From: Haloferax litoreum
Lineage (GTDB): Archaea > Halobacteriota > Halobacteria > Halobacteriales > Haloferacaceae
Direction: 5' to 3'
Assembly: GCF_009674605.1 (NCBI RefSeq)
Contig: NZ_WKJO01000001.1
Location: 1,178,001 to 1,242,000, forward strand
DNA length: 64,000 nucleotides
Shown: positions 23,683 to 32,656 of the stretch, one piece after another
Layout: the number at the start of each line of letters is the position of its first letter
Numbering within the stretch: the first letter of the stretch is position 1
Notes under the pieces: generated by a model
Database searches by the model: none
What the model saw: the letters and a program-made list of their open reading frames with translations, nothing else
Told to the model about the DNA's origin: nothing
Position numbers and translations under genes: made by a program

Positions 23683-25049
23683 GATAACATCCTCCGGTAA
23701 CGCCACGCACGCTTCGCCGCGCCGTACCACCCGCCGGCGGCGTCGAGGAGGCGGTCACGTGCCGCGTCAGTGTGTTCGTCTTTCGCCGTGCGGTCCATCT
23801 TGAAGTACTCCGTCTCGGCGTCGGCCAGTGCGCGCGGTAAGTCCTCGAAGAGGAACTTCCGGTCGTCCGCGATGGTCTGTTGGAACCAGTCGTAGTGCCG
23901 CAGGTTTTCGACCACGAAGGAGTCCTTCAGGTCGCGCGGATAGGCCGCGAGTGCTGCTTCGTCGCTCCGGCCGTCTGCGAGGGCGGACGCAATCGCCTTG
24001 CCGGCGTGGTACCCACTCTCGACGGCCATGTTGGTCCCTTCGAGGTGGACGCCGCTGTTCAGCACCAGTCCGGCGGCGTCGCCGACGACGACGGCCCCGT
24101 CGTGGACGAGGTCCGGCATCGCCTTCGCCCCGCCTTCTGGGATGACGTGCGCAGAGTATTCGATGCGTCGACCACCGCGGATGAGCGGTGCGACTGCCGG
24201 GTGCGATTCGAAGGCGTCGAGGGTCGCTTCGGGCGTCTGGCCGTTCGCGGCGTCTTCGATGCGGTAGGCCACACCGACGCTGACGGAGCGTTTGTTCGTG
24301 TAGACGAACCCGCCGCCGACCGCGTCGCCGACAGCACCTTCGCCGAAGTAGTTGTAGGCCGCACCGGCGTCGCCGTCGAGGCGGAACCGGTCGTCGATGG
24401 TCTCTCGGTCGAGTTTGAACACCTCTTTGACCGAGACGGCGACCGCTTCGCGCTCTTGGCGGTCTTTCAGGCCTTCGCCTTCGCTCACGAGCGAGTTCGC
24501 CCCTTCGGCGAGGACGACCACCGGAGCGCGAATCTCTCCGTCTGGTCGGTCGGTCTTCACGCCGACGATTTTCCGCCCGTCGCGGACGAGTCCCGTCACC
24601 GTCGTCTCGGTGATGAGCGTCGCGCCTGTTTCGACTGCCTGTTTGGCGAACCACTCGTCGAACCGACGCCTGAGGACGGTGTACGAGTCGTTGTGTGGTT
24701 CGTCGCGCCACGCGCCGGGCCGCATCGAGACGGCCGTCTCGTCACCGTCCGAGGTGAGCATCGAGAAGCGCTTTTCGGCGATGTAACGCTCTGTCGGCGC
24801 ACTGTCGACGTCGACCAACTCGCGGATGGTCGGCGTGTAGAGCACCCCGCCGAAGACGTTCTTCGTCCCCGGTGCGGGGCCGCGTTCGAGCATCAGGACG
24901 TCGAGTCCTTCGCGTGCCATCGTCAGCGCCGCGGCGGTCCCTGCCAGACCCGCACCGACGATGATTGCGTCGTAGGCGTCGTTGTAGTCCGGCGTCTCGG
25001 ACTGCATCTTCGGGAGTTGCAGGCTTCCGTTGGTCTCTTGGGCGCTCAT
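23679..25049 (-). CDS. fixC: FixC flavoprotein (ETF-quinone oxidoreductase-like)
   Basis: FAD enzyme of 456 aa, homologous to ETF:quinone oxidoreductase, that reduces menaquinone in the bifurcating FixABCX complex. ATG 25049 begins MSAQETNGSLQLPKMQSE. FAD motif GAGLAGTAAAL is near residues 33-43, the second FAD site VVVGDAAGLVLNSGVHLEGTN near 315, and a C-terminal segment contacts FixX. It overlaps fixB and fixX by 4 bp each, showing tight coupling. Confidence 0.9.
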   Translation of the reverse strand: MSAQETNGSLQLPKMQSETPDYNDAYDAIIVGAGLAGTAAALTMAREGLDVLMLERGPAPGTKNVFGGVLYTPTIRELVDVDSAPTERYIAEKRFSMLTSDGDETAVSMRPGAWRDEPHNDSYTVLRRRFDEWFAKQAVETGATLITETTVTGLVRDGRKIVGVKTDRPDGEIRAPVVVLAEGANSLVSEGEGLKDRQEREAVAVSVKEVFKLDRETIDDRFRLDGDAGAAYNYFGEGAVGDAVGGGFVYTNKRSVSVGVAYRIEDAANGQTPEATLDAFESHPAVAPLIRGGRRIEYSAHVIPEGGAKAMPDLVHDGAVVVGDAAGLVLNSGVHLEGTNMAVESGYHAGKAIASALADGRSDEAALAAYPRDLKDSFVVENLRHYDWFQQTIADDRKFLFEDLPRALADAETEYFKMDRTAKDEHTDAARDRLLDAAGGWYGAAKRAWRYRRMLS

Positions 25050-26059
25050 ACTGCCACCTCCTGTTTCTCGCGAATCATCGCAGTGAGTGCTGGAAGCACC
25101 TCGTGGAGGTCGCCGACGATGCCGTAGTCGGCGTGTTCGAAGATGGCCGCGTTCGGGTCGGTGTTGACGGCGACGACGTAGTCGCTGTCGTTCATCCCTT
25201 CGAGGTGCTGGACGGCACCCGAGATGCCGGCAGCGATGTAGAGATGCGGGCGGACGGTCTTGCCTGTCTGGCCGACCTGTCGGGCGGGTTCGACCCACCC
25301 CTCGTCGACGGCGGCACGACTGGCGGCGACTTCGCCACCGAGGGCCTCAGCGAGTTCGACGATGGGTTCGAAGTCACCTTCTGCCCCCGCGCCACCGGCG
25401 ACGACTACGTCGGCGTCGGTGATGTCGACCACGTCGCTGACGACGCGTTCGATGACCGTCGAGAGTGTGTCTTCTTCGGTGACGACGACGTTGACTTCTT
25501 CGACGGCGGCCGCAGCGTCGACGTCGTCTTTAGTCGCCTCGCTGGCGTCGAAGACACCGGCGCGGACCGTTGCCATCTGTGGGCGGTGCGACGGGCACTT
25601 GATGGTCGCCATCGCGTCGCCGCCGAAGGTCGGGCGACTCGCGAGGAGGAGTCCTTCGTCGTCCACGGCGAGTTCGGTACAGTCGGCGGTGAGTCCGGCG
25701 TGTGCCGGGACGGCGACGCGGCCCGCGAAGTCGCGGCCGGTGTGCGTCCCGCCGATGAGGACGATACTCGGTTTTCGTTCTTCCACGAGTGCGCGGAACT
25801 GCTCGCCGTACGGGTCGGCCCGGTAGGGTTCGAACACCGGGTCGTCGGCGAGGAGTGCGTGGTCGGCACCGCGCGCGACGGCCTCTTCTGCGAGGTGCGA
25901 GACGCCGTCACCCATGACGAGTGCGATGAGCGATTCGCCCGTCTCGTCGGCGAGTTCGCGTCCCTTCGAGAGCAGTTCCCACGAGACGGGGGCCGCGTCC
26001 CCTTCGTGCTGTTCGACGAACACCCAGACGTCTCGGTAGTCGTCGATGTCGATTGTCAT
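25046..26059 (-). CDS. fixB: FixB, electron transfer flavoprotein alpha subunit
   Basis: A 337-aa ETF alpha-type subunit. The FAD-binding C-terminal segment AAGISGAVQHLEGMND...VAVNTDPNAAIFEHADYGIV spans residues about 270-315. With FixA it forms the NADH-oxidising, flavin-bifurcating heterodimer. It abuts fixA (stop and start adjacent) and overlaps fixC by 4 bp. Confidence 0.92.
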   Translation of the reverse strand: MTIDIDDYRDVWVFVEQHEGDAAPVSWELLSKGRELADETGESLIALVMGDGVSHLAEEAVARGADHALLADDPVFEPYRADPYGEQFRALVEERKPSIVLIGGTHTGRDFAGRVAVPAHAGLTADCTELAVDDEGLLLASRPTFGGDAMATIKCPSHRPQMATVRAGVFDASEATKDDVDAAAAVEEVNVVVTEEDTLSTVIERVVSDVVDITDADVVVAGGAGAEGDFEPIVELAEALGGEVAASRAAVDEGWVEPARQVGQTGKTVRPHLYIAAGISGAVQHLEGMNDSDYVVAVNTDPNAAIFEHADYGIVGDLHEVLPALTAMIREKQEVAV

Positions 26060-26839
26060 TCAGAGCACCTCCATGATGTGTTCGTACAGGTCGTCCACGT
26101 CGTCGACGCGGACGCGTTCGCGTTCGACCGGTGACGCCGTGTCCATGCCGCCGACTTTCGTCGGCGAGTTGGCGAGGCCCACTCGGTCTTCGATGCAGAG
26201 GTCCGAGGCAGTCCATTCGACCGGTTCGAACTCCGTCTCGGCGAAGATTTTCCGGTGGAGTCCGGCGGGTCGCGGCCTGTTGGCACCGAACTCCATCGCC
26301 ACCACGACGGGGAGTTTCGCCGCGACACGCTCGTAGCCACCTTCGACGTCTCGTTTGCCGACGAGAACGTCCTCGTCGGGTCGCGGTTCGAGCGACTCGA
26401 CGTAGGTGAGTTGTGACCACCCGTTGTGGGCGGCGATGCCGGGCGGTACCTGTCCGGTCGAAGAGTCGGTACTCTCTTCGCCGCAGATGACGACGTCGGC
26501 GTCGAGTTCTTCTGCCGCCCGCGCGAGTGCGAGGCTCGTCGGCCACGTGTCACTGCCGCCGAAGGCACGGTCGGTCAGCAAGACGCCACCGTCGGCACCG
26601 GCACCGACTGCCGTCTGGAGGACGGCCTTCGCCGGCGGCGGGCCCATCGTAATCGCAGTCACCGTCCCGCCGACCGCTTCGCGGAGTGCGAGCGCCGACT
26701 CGACGGCGTTGTGGTCGGGCCTGTTCAGGACCGCGGGCGCGTCGGATCGGTTCAACGTCCCTGTATCGGGGTCGATCGTGACGTCGTCCGCGTCGGGTAC
26801 CTGTTTGACGCAGACGACGATGTTCCATCCGTCATTCAT
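26060..26839 (-). CDS. fixA: FixA, electron transfer flavoprotein beta subunit
   Basis: A 259-aa ETF beta-type subunit starting MNDGWNIVVCVKQVPDADDV, the typical N-terminus. The nucleotide motif (GVLLTDRAFGGSDTWPTSLALARA) and the signature VVICGEESTDSSTGQVPP are present. First gene of fixABCX. The upstream CTTTTA at 26884-26889 (minus strand TAAAAG) is a TATA candidate, giving a short leader. In other organisms the complex couples NADH oxidation to reduction of both quinone and ferredoxin. Confidence 0.92.
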   Translation of the reverse strand: MNDGWNIVVCVKQVPDADDVTIDPDTGTLNRSDAPAVLNRPDHNAVESALALREAVGGTVTAITMGPPPAKAVLQTAVGAGADGGVLLTDRAFGGSDTWPTSLALARAAEELDADVVICGEESTDSSTGQVPPGIAAHNGWSQLTYVESLEPRPDEDVLVGKRDVEGGYERVAAKLPVVVAMEFGANRPRPAGLHRKIFAETEFEPVEWTASDLCIEDRVGLANSPTKVGGMDTASPVERERVRVDDVDDLYEHIMEVL

Positions 26840-26982
26840 GATTGGACGGCGCCGTCGTACGCGGCGCTCGGCTCGAACTACGCGCTTTTAGACTACATAC
26901 CGGGGACATCGTTCTCGAAAAATAGGAACGGAATAAGCGCTATTACCCCCTTCACGACGTATCCCCGTTCAGGAGGGTTACA

Positions 26983-27594
26983 ATGTACACTCACATCCTC
27001 GTCCCCGTCGATGGTAGTCCAGAAGCCGAGAACGCCGTGGGCCACGCCGTCCACCTCGCCGACGCCGTCGGCGCGGAGATTCACGCACTGTACGTCGCGG
27101 GTCCCCACTCCGGCGACGAATCGGCCGACAAGTCGGTCGCCGAACGCGGACGGCGCGCACTCGAAGACGTTCGCGAACGCGCCGACGAACACGGCGTCAC
27201 AGTGGATACGACCGTCGCCGAGGGTGACCCAGCGACGACCATCGCCGAGTACGCGGAGACGGGGGACGTGGACCTCATCGTCATGGGAACCCACGGCCGC
27301 GAGGGCGTCGACAGACTCCTGAATGGAAGCGTCGCAGAACGCGTCGGCCGACACGTCTCGATTCCCGTGACGACGATTCGACTCGGCGACGGCGAGCAGA
27401 CGGTGAAGTCACCGCTTCAGGCACAGCAAATCGCCCGCGAGAAACTCCAACTCGCCGGCCACGAAGACGCCGTCGTCGAGTCGCCGTCGCACCAACGGAC
27501 CGCGTGGGTCGTCCACGCGAGCGACGAACAAGGTGAGTACAACGTCCACATCAACAGCGTCTCTGGACGGGCGAAAATCGTCCAACTCGGCTAA
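26983..27594 (+). CDS. UspA-family protein with an extra C-terminal domain
   Basis: A 203-aa universal stress protein. The USP domain (residues 1-137) has the start MYTHILVPVDGSPEAENAV and the ATP-binding motif GTHGREGVDRLLNGSVAERV near 105-125. A further 60-residue segment ends in EYNVHINSVSGRAKIVQLG and looks like a small beta domain; it is longer than the usual 140-150 aa. It is divergent from fixA (143 bp). The role is stress response or nucleotide sensing, by family. Confidence 0.85.
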   Translation: MYTHILVPVDGSPEAENAVGHAVHLADAVGAEIHALYVAGPHSGDESADKSVAERGRRALEDVRERADEHGVTVDTTVAEGDPATTIAEYAETGDVDLIVMGTHGREGVDRLLNGSVAERVGRHVSIPVTTIRLGDGEQTVKSPLQAQQIAREKLQLAGHEDAVVESPSHQRTAWVVHASDEQGEYNVHINSVSGRAKIVQLG

Positions 27595-27612
27595 CCGCCG
27601 CTGTTTTTCGGG

Positions 27613-29409
27613 CTACAGGTCGAGAAGCGTCTCCGCTTCGGCGAGGAACGACTCGTACACCGACATCGCGTCTTCTATCGGTTCGGGTTCGGTCATGTCC
27701 ACACCGGCCGTCTTCAGCACGTCGAGGGGATACTCGCTGCCGCCGAGTGCGAGGGCGTCACGGTAGTCTGCGGCCGCAGACTCGCCGTTCTCGCGGATGC
27801 GTTCGACGATTGCCGCCGCCGCCGAGATACCCGTCGCGTACTGGTAGACGTAGTAATTGTAGTAGAAGTGAGGGATACGCATCCACTCGCGGGCGATGTG
27901 GTCGTCTGTCTCCGCCGGGGCGTAGTATTCGGCCTTCAGGTCGCCGTAGAGTTGGTCGAAGCGGTCCGGGGTGAGCGCACCGTCTTCTTCGACGATTTCG
28001 TGAATCTGGAGTTCGAAGTCCGCGAACATCGTCTGGCGGAACAGCGTGGAGCGGAAGCGTTCGAGGTACTCGTCGAGGACGTGCATCCGAAGTTCGTCGT
28101 CGTCGACGTTCTCCAACAGGTACTCGGTGAGGAGCGTCTCGTTGACCGTTGAGGCGACTTCCGCAGTGAAGATGTCGTAACTCGCGTCGTGCCACGGTTG
28201 GGCGTCGTTGGCGAGTTCAGAGTGCATCGAGTGGCCCAACTCGTGTGCGAGGGTGAACATGGACGCCGCGTCGTCCTGATAGTTCATCATGATGAACGGC
28301 TGGGTGTCGTAGGTGCCCGCCGAGAACGCACCGGCGCGCTTGCCACGGTTCTCGTACACGTCGACCCAGCGGGTTTCGAGGCCTTCGGCCATCCGTGACT
28401 GGTACTCCTCGCCGAGTGGTTCGACGGCCTCGACGATGTACTCCTTCGCTTGCTCGTATGGAATCTCCGGGCCGTGGTCTCCCGTCAGTGAGACGTAGAG
28501 GTCCCACATCTGCAACTCGTCGGCACCGATTGCCTTCCGCTTCAGTTCCGCGTGGTGGTGGAGGTGTTCGAGGTTGTCGCGGACGGTGTCGAGGAGGTTA
28601 TCGTACACGTCGACCGGCACGTTCGGGCCGTCGAGTGCGGCCTCCCGAGCAGTCTCGTAGTTGCGGATGCGGGCCTTCTTCACGTCGGCTTTGACGCTGT
28701 TCTTCAGCGACGACCCGACGGTGTTGCGCACGTCCGCCCAGCGGTCGTAGAACTCCTCGTGGACCGTCCGACGGAACGCTCTGTCGGGGTGCTTCTGGAG
28801 TTTCGTGAAGTTGCCCTGCGTAATCTCGACGGCGGTGCCGTCGGGCTTTTCGACACTCGGGAACTCCAAGTCGGCGTTCGCGAGCATCGAGTAGATGTCG
28901 CTCGGTGACCCAGTCACGTCCGAGAGGTCGGCGAGGACCGCTTCGACTTCGGCCGAGCGCGTGTGTTCTTTCGTCCGAAGCACGTCGTCGAAGTAGTGTT
29001 CGTAGGCTTCGAGCGCCGGTTCCTCGTCGACGAACGCCTGAATCTCGTCGCGGTCGAGTTCCTGCAGTTCGGGGTCGAGATAGCTGACCGCACTTCGGGC
29101 TTTCGACGCCAGCGCCTCGGCGCGACCGGACTGCGCTTGGTACTCCTGATTTCGGGTGTCTTCGCTACTTCGGAGGTTGGCGTAGGAGACGACCATCGAT
29201 ACCTCGCGGAGGACCGACTCCATCGTCTCGAGGAGTTCGAGGAGCGTCTCGGCGTCTTCCGTCGCCTGACCCTCGTACGCTTCGAGTTCGGGGATTCGCT
29301 CGGCAACGTCCTCGTACGCGCGTTCCCACTCCTCGTCGGAGGTGTAGATGCTGTCGAGGTCCCACTTGTACTCCTCGTCGATGTCGCTCCGCTCGGGAAC
29401 CGAACTCAT
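27613..29409 (-). CDS. pepF: Oligoendopeptidase F
   Basis: Cytosolic M3-family zinc oligopeptidase of 598 aa. The catalytic motif is HELGH at residues 389-393 within FTLAHELGHSMHSELAND, with a downstream Glu ligand in the helix after EVASTVNETLL. The N-terminal helical lid is typical of PepF. It degrades short peptides from protein turnover. It converges with the UspA gene (18 bp between stops). Confidence 0.92.
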   Translation of the reverse strand: MSSVPERSDIDEEYKWDLDSIYTSDEEWERAYEDVAERIPELEAYEGQATEDAETLLELLETMESVLREVSMVVSYANLRSSEDTRNQEYQAQSGRAEALASKARSAVSYLDPELQELDRDEIQAFVDEEPALEAYEHYFDDVLRTKEHTRSAEVEAVLADLSDVTGSPSDIYSMLANADLEFPSVEKPDGTAVEITQGNFTKLQKHPDRAFRRTVHEEFYDRWADVRNTVGSSLKNSVKADVKKARIRNYETAREAALDGPNVPVDVYDNLLDTVRDNLEHLHHHAELKRKAIGADELQMWDLYVSLTGDHGPEIPYEQAKEYIVEAVEPLGEEYQSRMAEGLETRWVDVYENRGKRAGAFSAGTYDTQPFIMMNYQDDAASMFTLAHELGHSMHSELANDAQPWHDASYDIFTAEVASTVNETLLTEYLLENVDDDELRMHVLDEYLERFRSTLFRQTMFADFELQIHEIVEEDGALTPDRFDQLYGDLKAEYYAPAETDDHIAREWMRIPHFYYNYYVYQYATGISAAAAIVERIRENGESAAADYRDALALGGSEYPLDVLKTAGVDMTEPEPIEDAMSVYESFLAEAETLLDL

Positions 29410-29491
29410 GACTCACCCGTCGCACGCGTGGGTGGTAAGCCTTGCCAATCGACCGCCGGCGAGGAGAAGAGTGGGTGAAGTGGTGCCGAGA

Positions 29492-29647
29492 TTAGTGTCG
29501 CGTCGCTCGCGCTTGACGGACCTGCGCACCGTCACGAACCATGTCCTCACAGTGAGGGCAGACTCGTGGCTCCTCCATGCCTTCGGGGGCGAACACCCTG
29601 ACGTAGCCTTCCGTCACGAAAGAACTGCAATTCTGACATTGTGGCAT
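29492..29647 (-). CDS. 51-aa zinc-ribbon mini-protein (DUF7563-type)
   Basis: A 51-aa protein, MPQCQNCSSFVTEGYVRVFA then PEGMEEPRVCPHCEDMVRDG. Two CxxC knuckles (CQNC at 4-7, CPHC at 30-33) make a zinc ribbon. I recognise the pattern as the haloarchaeal DUF7563 family of zinc-finger mini-proteins. The gene is short and easily missed. It is divergent from the M28 peptidase gene, sharing a promoter region with a perfect palindrome at 29687-29703. Confidence 0.85.
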   Translation of the reverse strand: MPQCQNCSSFVTEGYVRVFAPEGMEEPRVCPHCEDMVRDGAQVRQARATRH

Positions 29648-29686
29648 GGTAATCGTCGCTACCACGTCAAATTAGTTAGAAGTTAG

Positions 29687-29703
29687 GGATAAATTTTTTA
29701 TCC
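29687..29703. promoter_or_regulatory. Perfect AT palindrome in a divergent promoter
   Basis: GGATAAA and TTTATCC arms surround TTT. Either strand reads as a TATA box (TTTTTTATCC), so the element may place TBP in both directions, towards the zinc-ribbon gene (start 29647) and the M28 peptidase gene (start 29759). Confidence 0.45.
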
Positions 29704-29758
29704 GAGTTGTCGGCACCTTCGGCACAAGCCACTTGACGTGAGGGAGAGTGGACGGTGC

Positions 29759-31102
29759 ATGGACGACCTCTCTCCTCCCGCCCGTGCGGCGTTCGCTCGA
29801 ACGTGGACCGATGGCCGCCCGTGGGAGTTCCTCACTCGACTGACCGCACTCGGCGACCGAATGGCGGGTGGACAGGGGGACGCCCGCGCGGGCGACATCG
29901 TCGCCGACGCCTTCGCCGACGCCGGCGTCGAACGCGTCGCGTTCGACCCGTTCGAGATGGCTCACTGGACGCGCGGTGAGACGACGCTCGAACTCACAGC
30001 ACCCGACGAACGGTCCTTCGAGACGATTGCACTCCCGTACTCCCCGCCTGCCGACGTGTCGGGACCACTCGTGGACGTCGGCTACGGGACACCCGCCGAA
30101 ATCGACGACCACGACGTAGACGGTGCAATCGTCGTCGCGAGTACGACGACACCTCCCGGCGGTCGGTTCGTCCACCGCATGGAGAAGTTCAACTACGCAA
30201 TCGACTCGGGTGCGGTGGCGTTCGTCTTCGTCAACCACGTCCCGGGGCAACTCCCACCGACGGGTGCACTTCGCTACGACGAGGAGGCACTCGCACCCGC
30301 GGTGGGGGTGAGCAACGAGACGGGGTCGTGGCTGCGTGACTACGCGAACCGAGGTGGACAGGCCCGTCTCACGGTCGATGCCGACACCGAACCGGGCGAG
30401 AGTCGAAACGTCGTCGGTCACCTCGGCCCGGACACGGACCGCGAACTCGTCTTCTGTGCGCACTACGACGCCCACGATATCGCCGAAGGTGCGCTGGACA
30501 ACGGATGCGGCATCGCTACCGTCGTCACCGCCGCACGAATCCTCGCCGAGATGGACCTCGCACTCGGTGTCCGCGTCGTTGGCGTCGGTGCCGAAGAACT
30601 CGGGTTGACCGGCGCGGAACACCTCGTCGAGACGCTCGACCTCGACCGTGTCGCCGCCGTGGTGAACGTCGACGGCGCGGGACGATTTCGGGACCTCGTG
30701 GCGATGACGCACGCCTCAGAGGCGACGGCCGAGGTAGCGACCCGCGTCGCCGACGAGACGCGCCACCCGATTCGTGTCGAACCCGAACCACACCCGTTCA
30801 GCGACCAGTGGCCGTTCGTCCGCGTCGGGATTCCGGCGGTCCAACTCCACAGCGACAGCGGTGAACGCGGGCGCGGATGGGGTCACACCCACGCGGACAC
30901 GCGCGACAAAGTAGACGACCGGAACATCCGCGAACACGCGATGTTGACCGCGCTTCTCGTGCGAGAACTCGCGGCCGATGCGGCCGACGGAACAGTCCCG
31001 CGACTCGACGACGACGAACTCGCCGCCGCCTTCCGACGGGAGAACTTCGAGACGGGGATGAAGGCGGCGGGTATCTGGCCCGACGGGTGGAACGAGGGCT
31101 GA
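29759..31102 (+). CDS. M28-family zinc aminopeptidase
   Basis: A 447-aa peptidase from ATG 29759 (MDDLSPPARAAFARTWTDGR). Metal-site motifs are visible: H and D in FCAHYDAHDIAEGALDNGCG, EE in VGAEELGLTGAEHL, D in VVNVDGAGRF, and a late H in RGWGHTHADTRDKV. An inserted PA-like domain occupies residues about 75-200. There is no signal peptide, so it is probably cytosolic. The family removes N-terminal residues from peptides. It converges with a small membrane protein gene. Confidence 0.88.
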   Translation: MDDLSPPARAAFARTWTDGRPWEFLTRLTALGDRMAGGQGDARAGDIVADAFADAGVERVAFDPFEMAHWTRGETTLELTAPDERSFETIALPYSPPADVSGPLVDVGYGTPAEIDDHDVDGAIVVASTTTPPGGRFVHRMEKFNYAIDSGAVAFVFVNHVPGQLPPTGALRYDEEALAPAVGVSNETGSWLRDYANRGGQARLTVDADTEPGESRNVVGHLGPDTDRELVFCAHYDAHDIAEGALDNGCGIATVVTAARILAEMDLALGVRVVGVGAEELGLTGAEHLVETLDLDRVAAVVNVDGAGRFRDLVAMTHASEATAEVATRVADETRHPIRVEPEPHPFSDQWPFVRVGIPAVQLHSDSGERGRGWGHTHADTRDKVDDRNIREHAMLTALLVRELAADAADGTVPRLDDDELAAAFRRENFETGMKAAGIWPDGWNEG

Positions 31103-31109
31103 TTACAGG

Positions 31110-31433
31110 TCAGGAACCACCTGTGGAGTCGCTGTCGTCCCCTTCTGTGTCTGTGTTCCTGCGGTCGGTCCCCGCCTGCTGACGTGTCTCGTCGACGGTC
31201 ACGACCGACTGTTCGAGTGCGCTCTTCGTCCCCGCCTCGACGACCATTCCGGCACCGACGACGACGTAGAACATCCCGTAGACGAACGTCGGCACCGCCA
31301 CGAGCAAGTAGAGAGCGAGGCCGAAGATGCCCGTCGTACTCGCGAGAAAGCCACCGACTGCGTTTCCGATTCCGACGACGAAGAGGCCGAAGACGATTCG
31401 GAGGGTTGCGTCCCACGCGGTAGACCGGTCCAT
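31110..31433 (-). CDS. Small membrane protein with an acidic tail
   Basis: A 107-aa protein with about three hydrophobic helices (residues 10-32, 38-56, 60-72) and a charged C-terminal tail, DRRNTDTEGDDSDSTGGS. It converges with the M28 gene (7 bp). No family recognised. Confidence 0.65.
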   Translation of the reverse strand: MDRSTAWDATLRIVFGLFVVGIGNAVGGFLASTTGIFGLALYLLVAVPTFVYGMFYVVVGAGMVVEAGTKSALEQSVVTVDETRQQAGTDRRNTDTEGDDSDSTGGS

Positions 31434-31507
31434 AGCGACCCGTGGGAAAGCGGAGTAATGTGTCTATCGCCCGACTCTTTACTGCAGTCGTGGGACCTGT
31501 CGAGTTG

Positions 31508-31786
31508 TCAGCCTTCGACGTTCAACGCGCCTTCGTCGGCAGTCTCGGCCGCAGTCCACCACACCAACTCGAACTCGATGCTCTGTTTCGCCTCTGTGTC
31601 TCCGTGCGACCAGTCGGACTCGCCTTCGAGTTTGAACGTCACGGGGTCTGTCGGCGTCAACGACACCTGTTGACCACCGAGTTCTAGCGTCACCGCACCG
31701 TCACCATCGAGTTGGTCGGCGAGTTCTCGGAGATACGATGCAATCTCTGTACGCGTCATCTCGGCTTCAGTCTCTAGTTCTCCCAT
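31508..31786 (-). CDS. Amphi-Trp domain protein
   Basis: A 92-aa protein of the amphi-Trp family: an N-terminal helix (TRTEIASYLRELADQLDGDG), a strand pair with GAVTLELGGQQVSLTP, and the Trp-containing amphipathic strand SIEFELVWW. Members are widespread in haloarchaea with no assigned biochemistry. A TATA-like GAATAAGT is centred about 27 bp upstream of ATG 31786, so the transcript is probably leaderless. Confidence 0.85.
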   Translation of the reverse strand: MGELETEAEMTRTEIASYLRELADQLDGDGAVTLELGGQQVSLTPTDPVTFKLEGESDWSHGDTEAKQSIEFELVWWTAAETADEGALNVEG

Positions 31787-31879
31787 ACGGAGACGACGCT
31801 GCCCACGCGAATAAGTGTCAGTTCAACATCTCTTATAGGTCATCCTTCGGTCACGTTTCGACGTCGGTGTCTGCGCGAC

Positions 31880-32527
31880 TCAGCACACTGCGAGTAACTC
31901 GTCGAGTGAGTCGAGTTCGTACGTCGGTTCGGCCGCGAGGGCGTACCCGTCCCTGTGTGGGCGACGGACGAACGCCGAGTCGATGCCAGCGCGATTCGCG
32001 GCCACCACGTCGACGTTGCTGTCGCCGACGTAGAGTGCCTTCTCGACGTCGAGTCGGTCCATCGCTCGCTCGATGTAGTGTGGATCCGGTTTCTTCACGC
32101 GTGCACCCTCGACTGTCGGGTCGCGCCCGTAGGCAACCTCGAAGTGGTCGGTCATGTCGTACACGTTGAGGATGTGTTCGATGGTCGCGTGCTGATTGTT
32201 GCTCACGATGCCGAGTGGGTGGTCGAGTTCGTCGAGTGTCTGCACGTCGTCGTACAGCGGTTTCGTCCCATTCTCCAGACACTCCAGTTGGACTTCGGCG
32301 GCGTGGGTCTCGTGGCGTGGCCAGAACTCGTCGACCGAGACTTCGTGGACCGAACAGATGCGTCGCAGGCGCGTGAGGCCGCCGTGAATGACGCCGTCGA
32401 TTGCTTCGGTCGTCGGGTCGACGTCGAACTCGGCGAACGCTCGTCGGACCGCCTCACGCTGCACTTCGAGCAACGTGGGTTCCGTCAGTACGCCGTCGTT
32501 GTCGAAGATGACAGCGTCGTACGTCAT
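31880..32527 (-). CDS. HAD-superfamily hydrolase
   Basis: A 215-aa phosphatase-like protein from ATG 32527 (MTYDAVIFDNDGVLTEPTLL). The nucleophile motif is D9-x-D11 (FDNDGVLT). Motif II is in LGIVSNNQ, the Lys in VKKPDPHYIERA, and motif IV in LYVGDSNVDVVAANRAG. It resembles phosphoglycolate phosphatase or beta-phosphoglucomutase subfamilies. The substrate is not predictable. It is downstream of TruA in the same direction, with a 130-bp gap. Confidence 0.85.
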   Translation of the reverse strand: MTYDAVIFDNDGVLTEPTLLEVQREAVRRAFAEFDVDPTTEAIDGVIHGGLTRLRRICSVHEVSVDEFWPRHETHAAEVQLECLENGTKPLYDDVQTLDELDHPLGIVSNNQHATIEHILNVYDMTDHFEVAYGRDPTVEGARVKKPDPHYIERAMDRLDVEKALYVGDSNVDVVAANRAGIDSAFVRRPHRDGYALAAEPTYELDSLDELLAVC

Positions 32528-32656
32528 ACCAGAGCGTTCAGACGCCGAGAACGATAGGCTTGCTATGAGCGAAACCAACCCCTCTGGAGAGCTATTGACC
32601 CGTTTCCGGCCGAACCCACGGCAGCGACGCCTCGCTCCCCGGTCCCGAACATCTCG

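Noticed and set aside
23880-26134. Long plus-strand frames across the fixB and fixC region.
   Set aside because: They overlap confident fixB/fixC reading frames on the minus strand and have unnatural composition.
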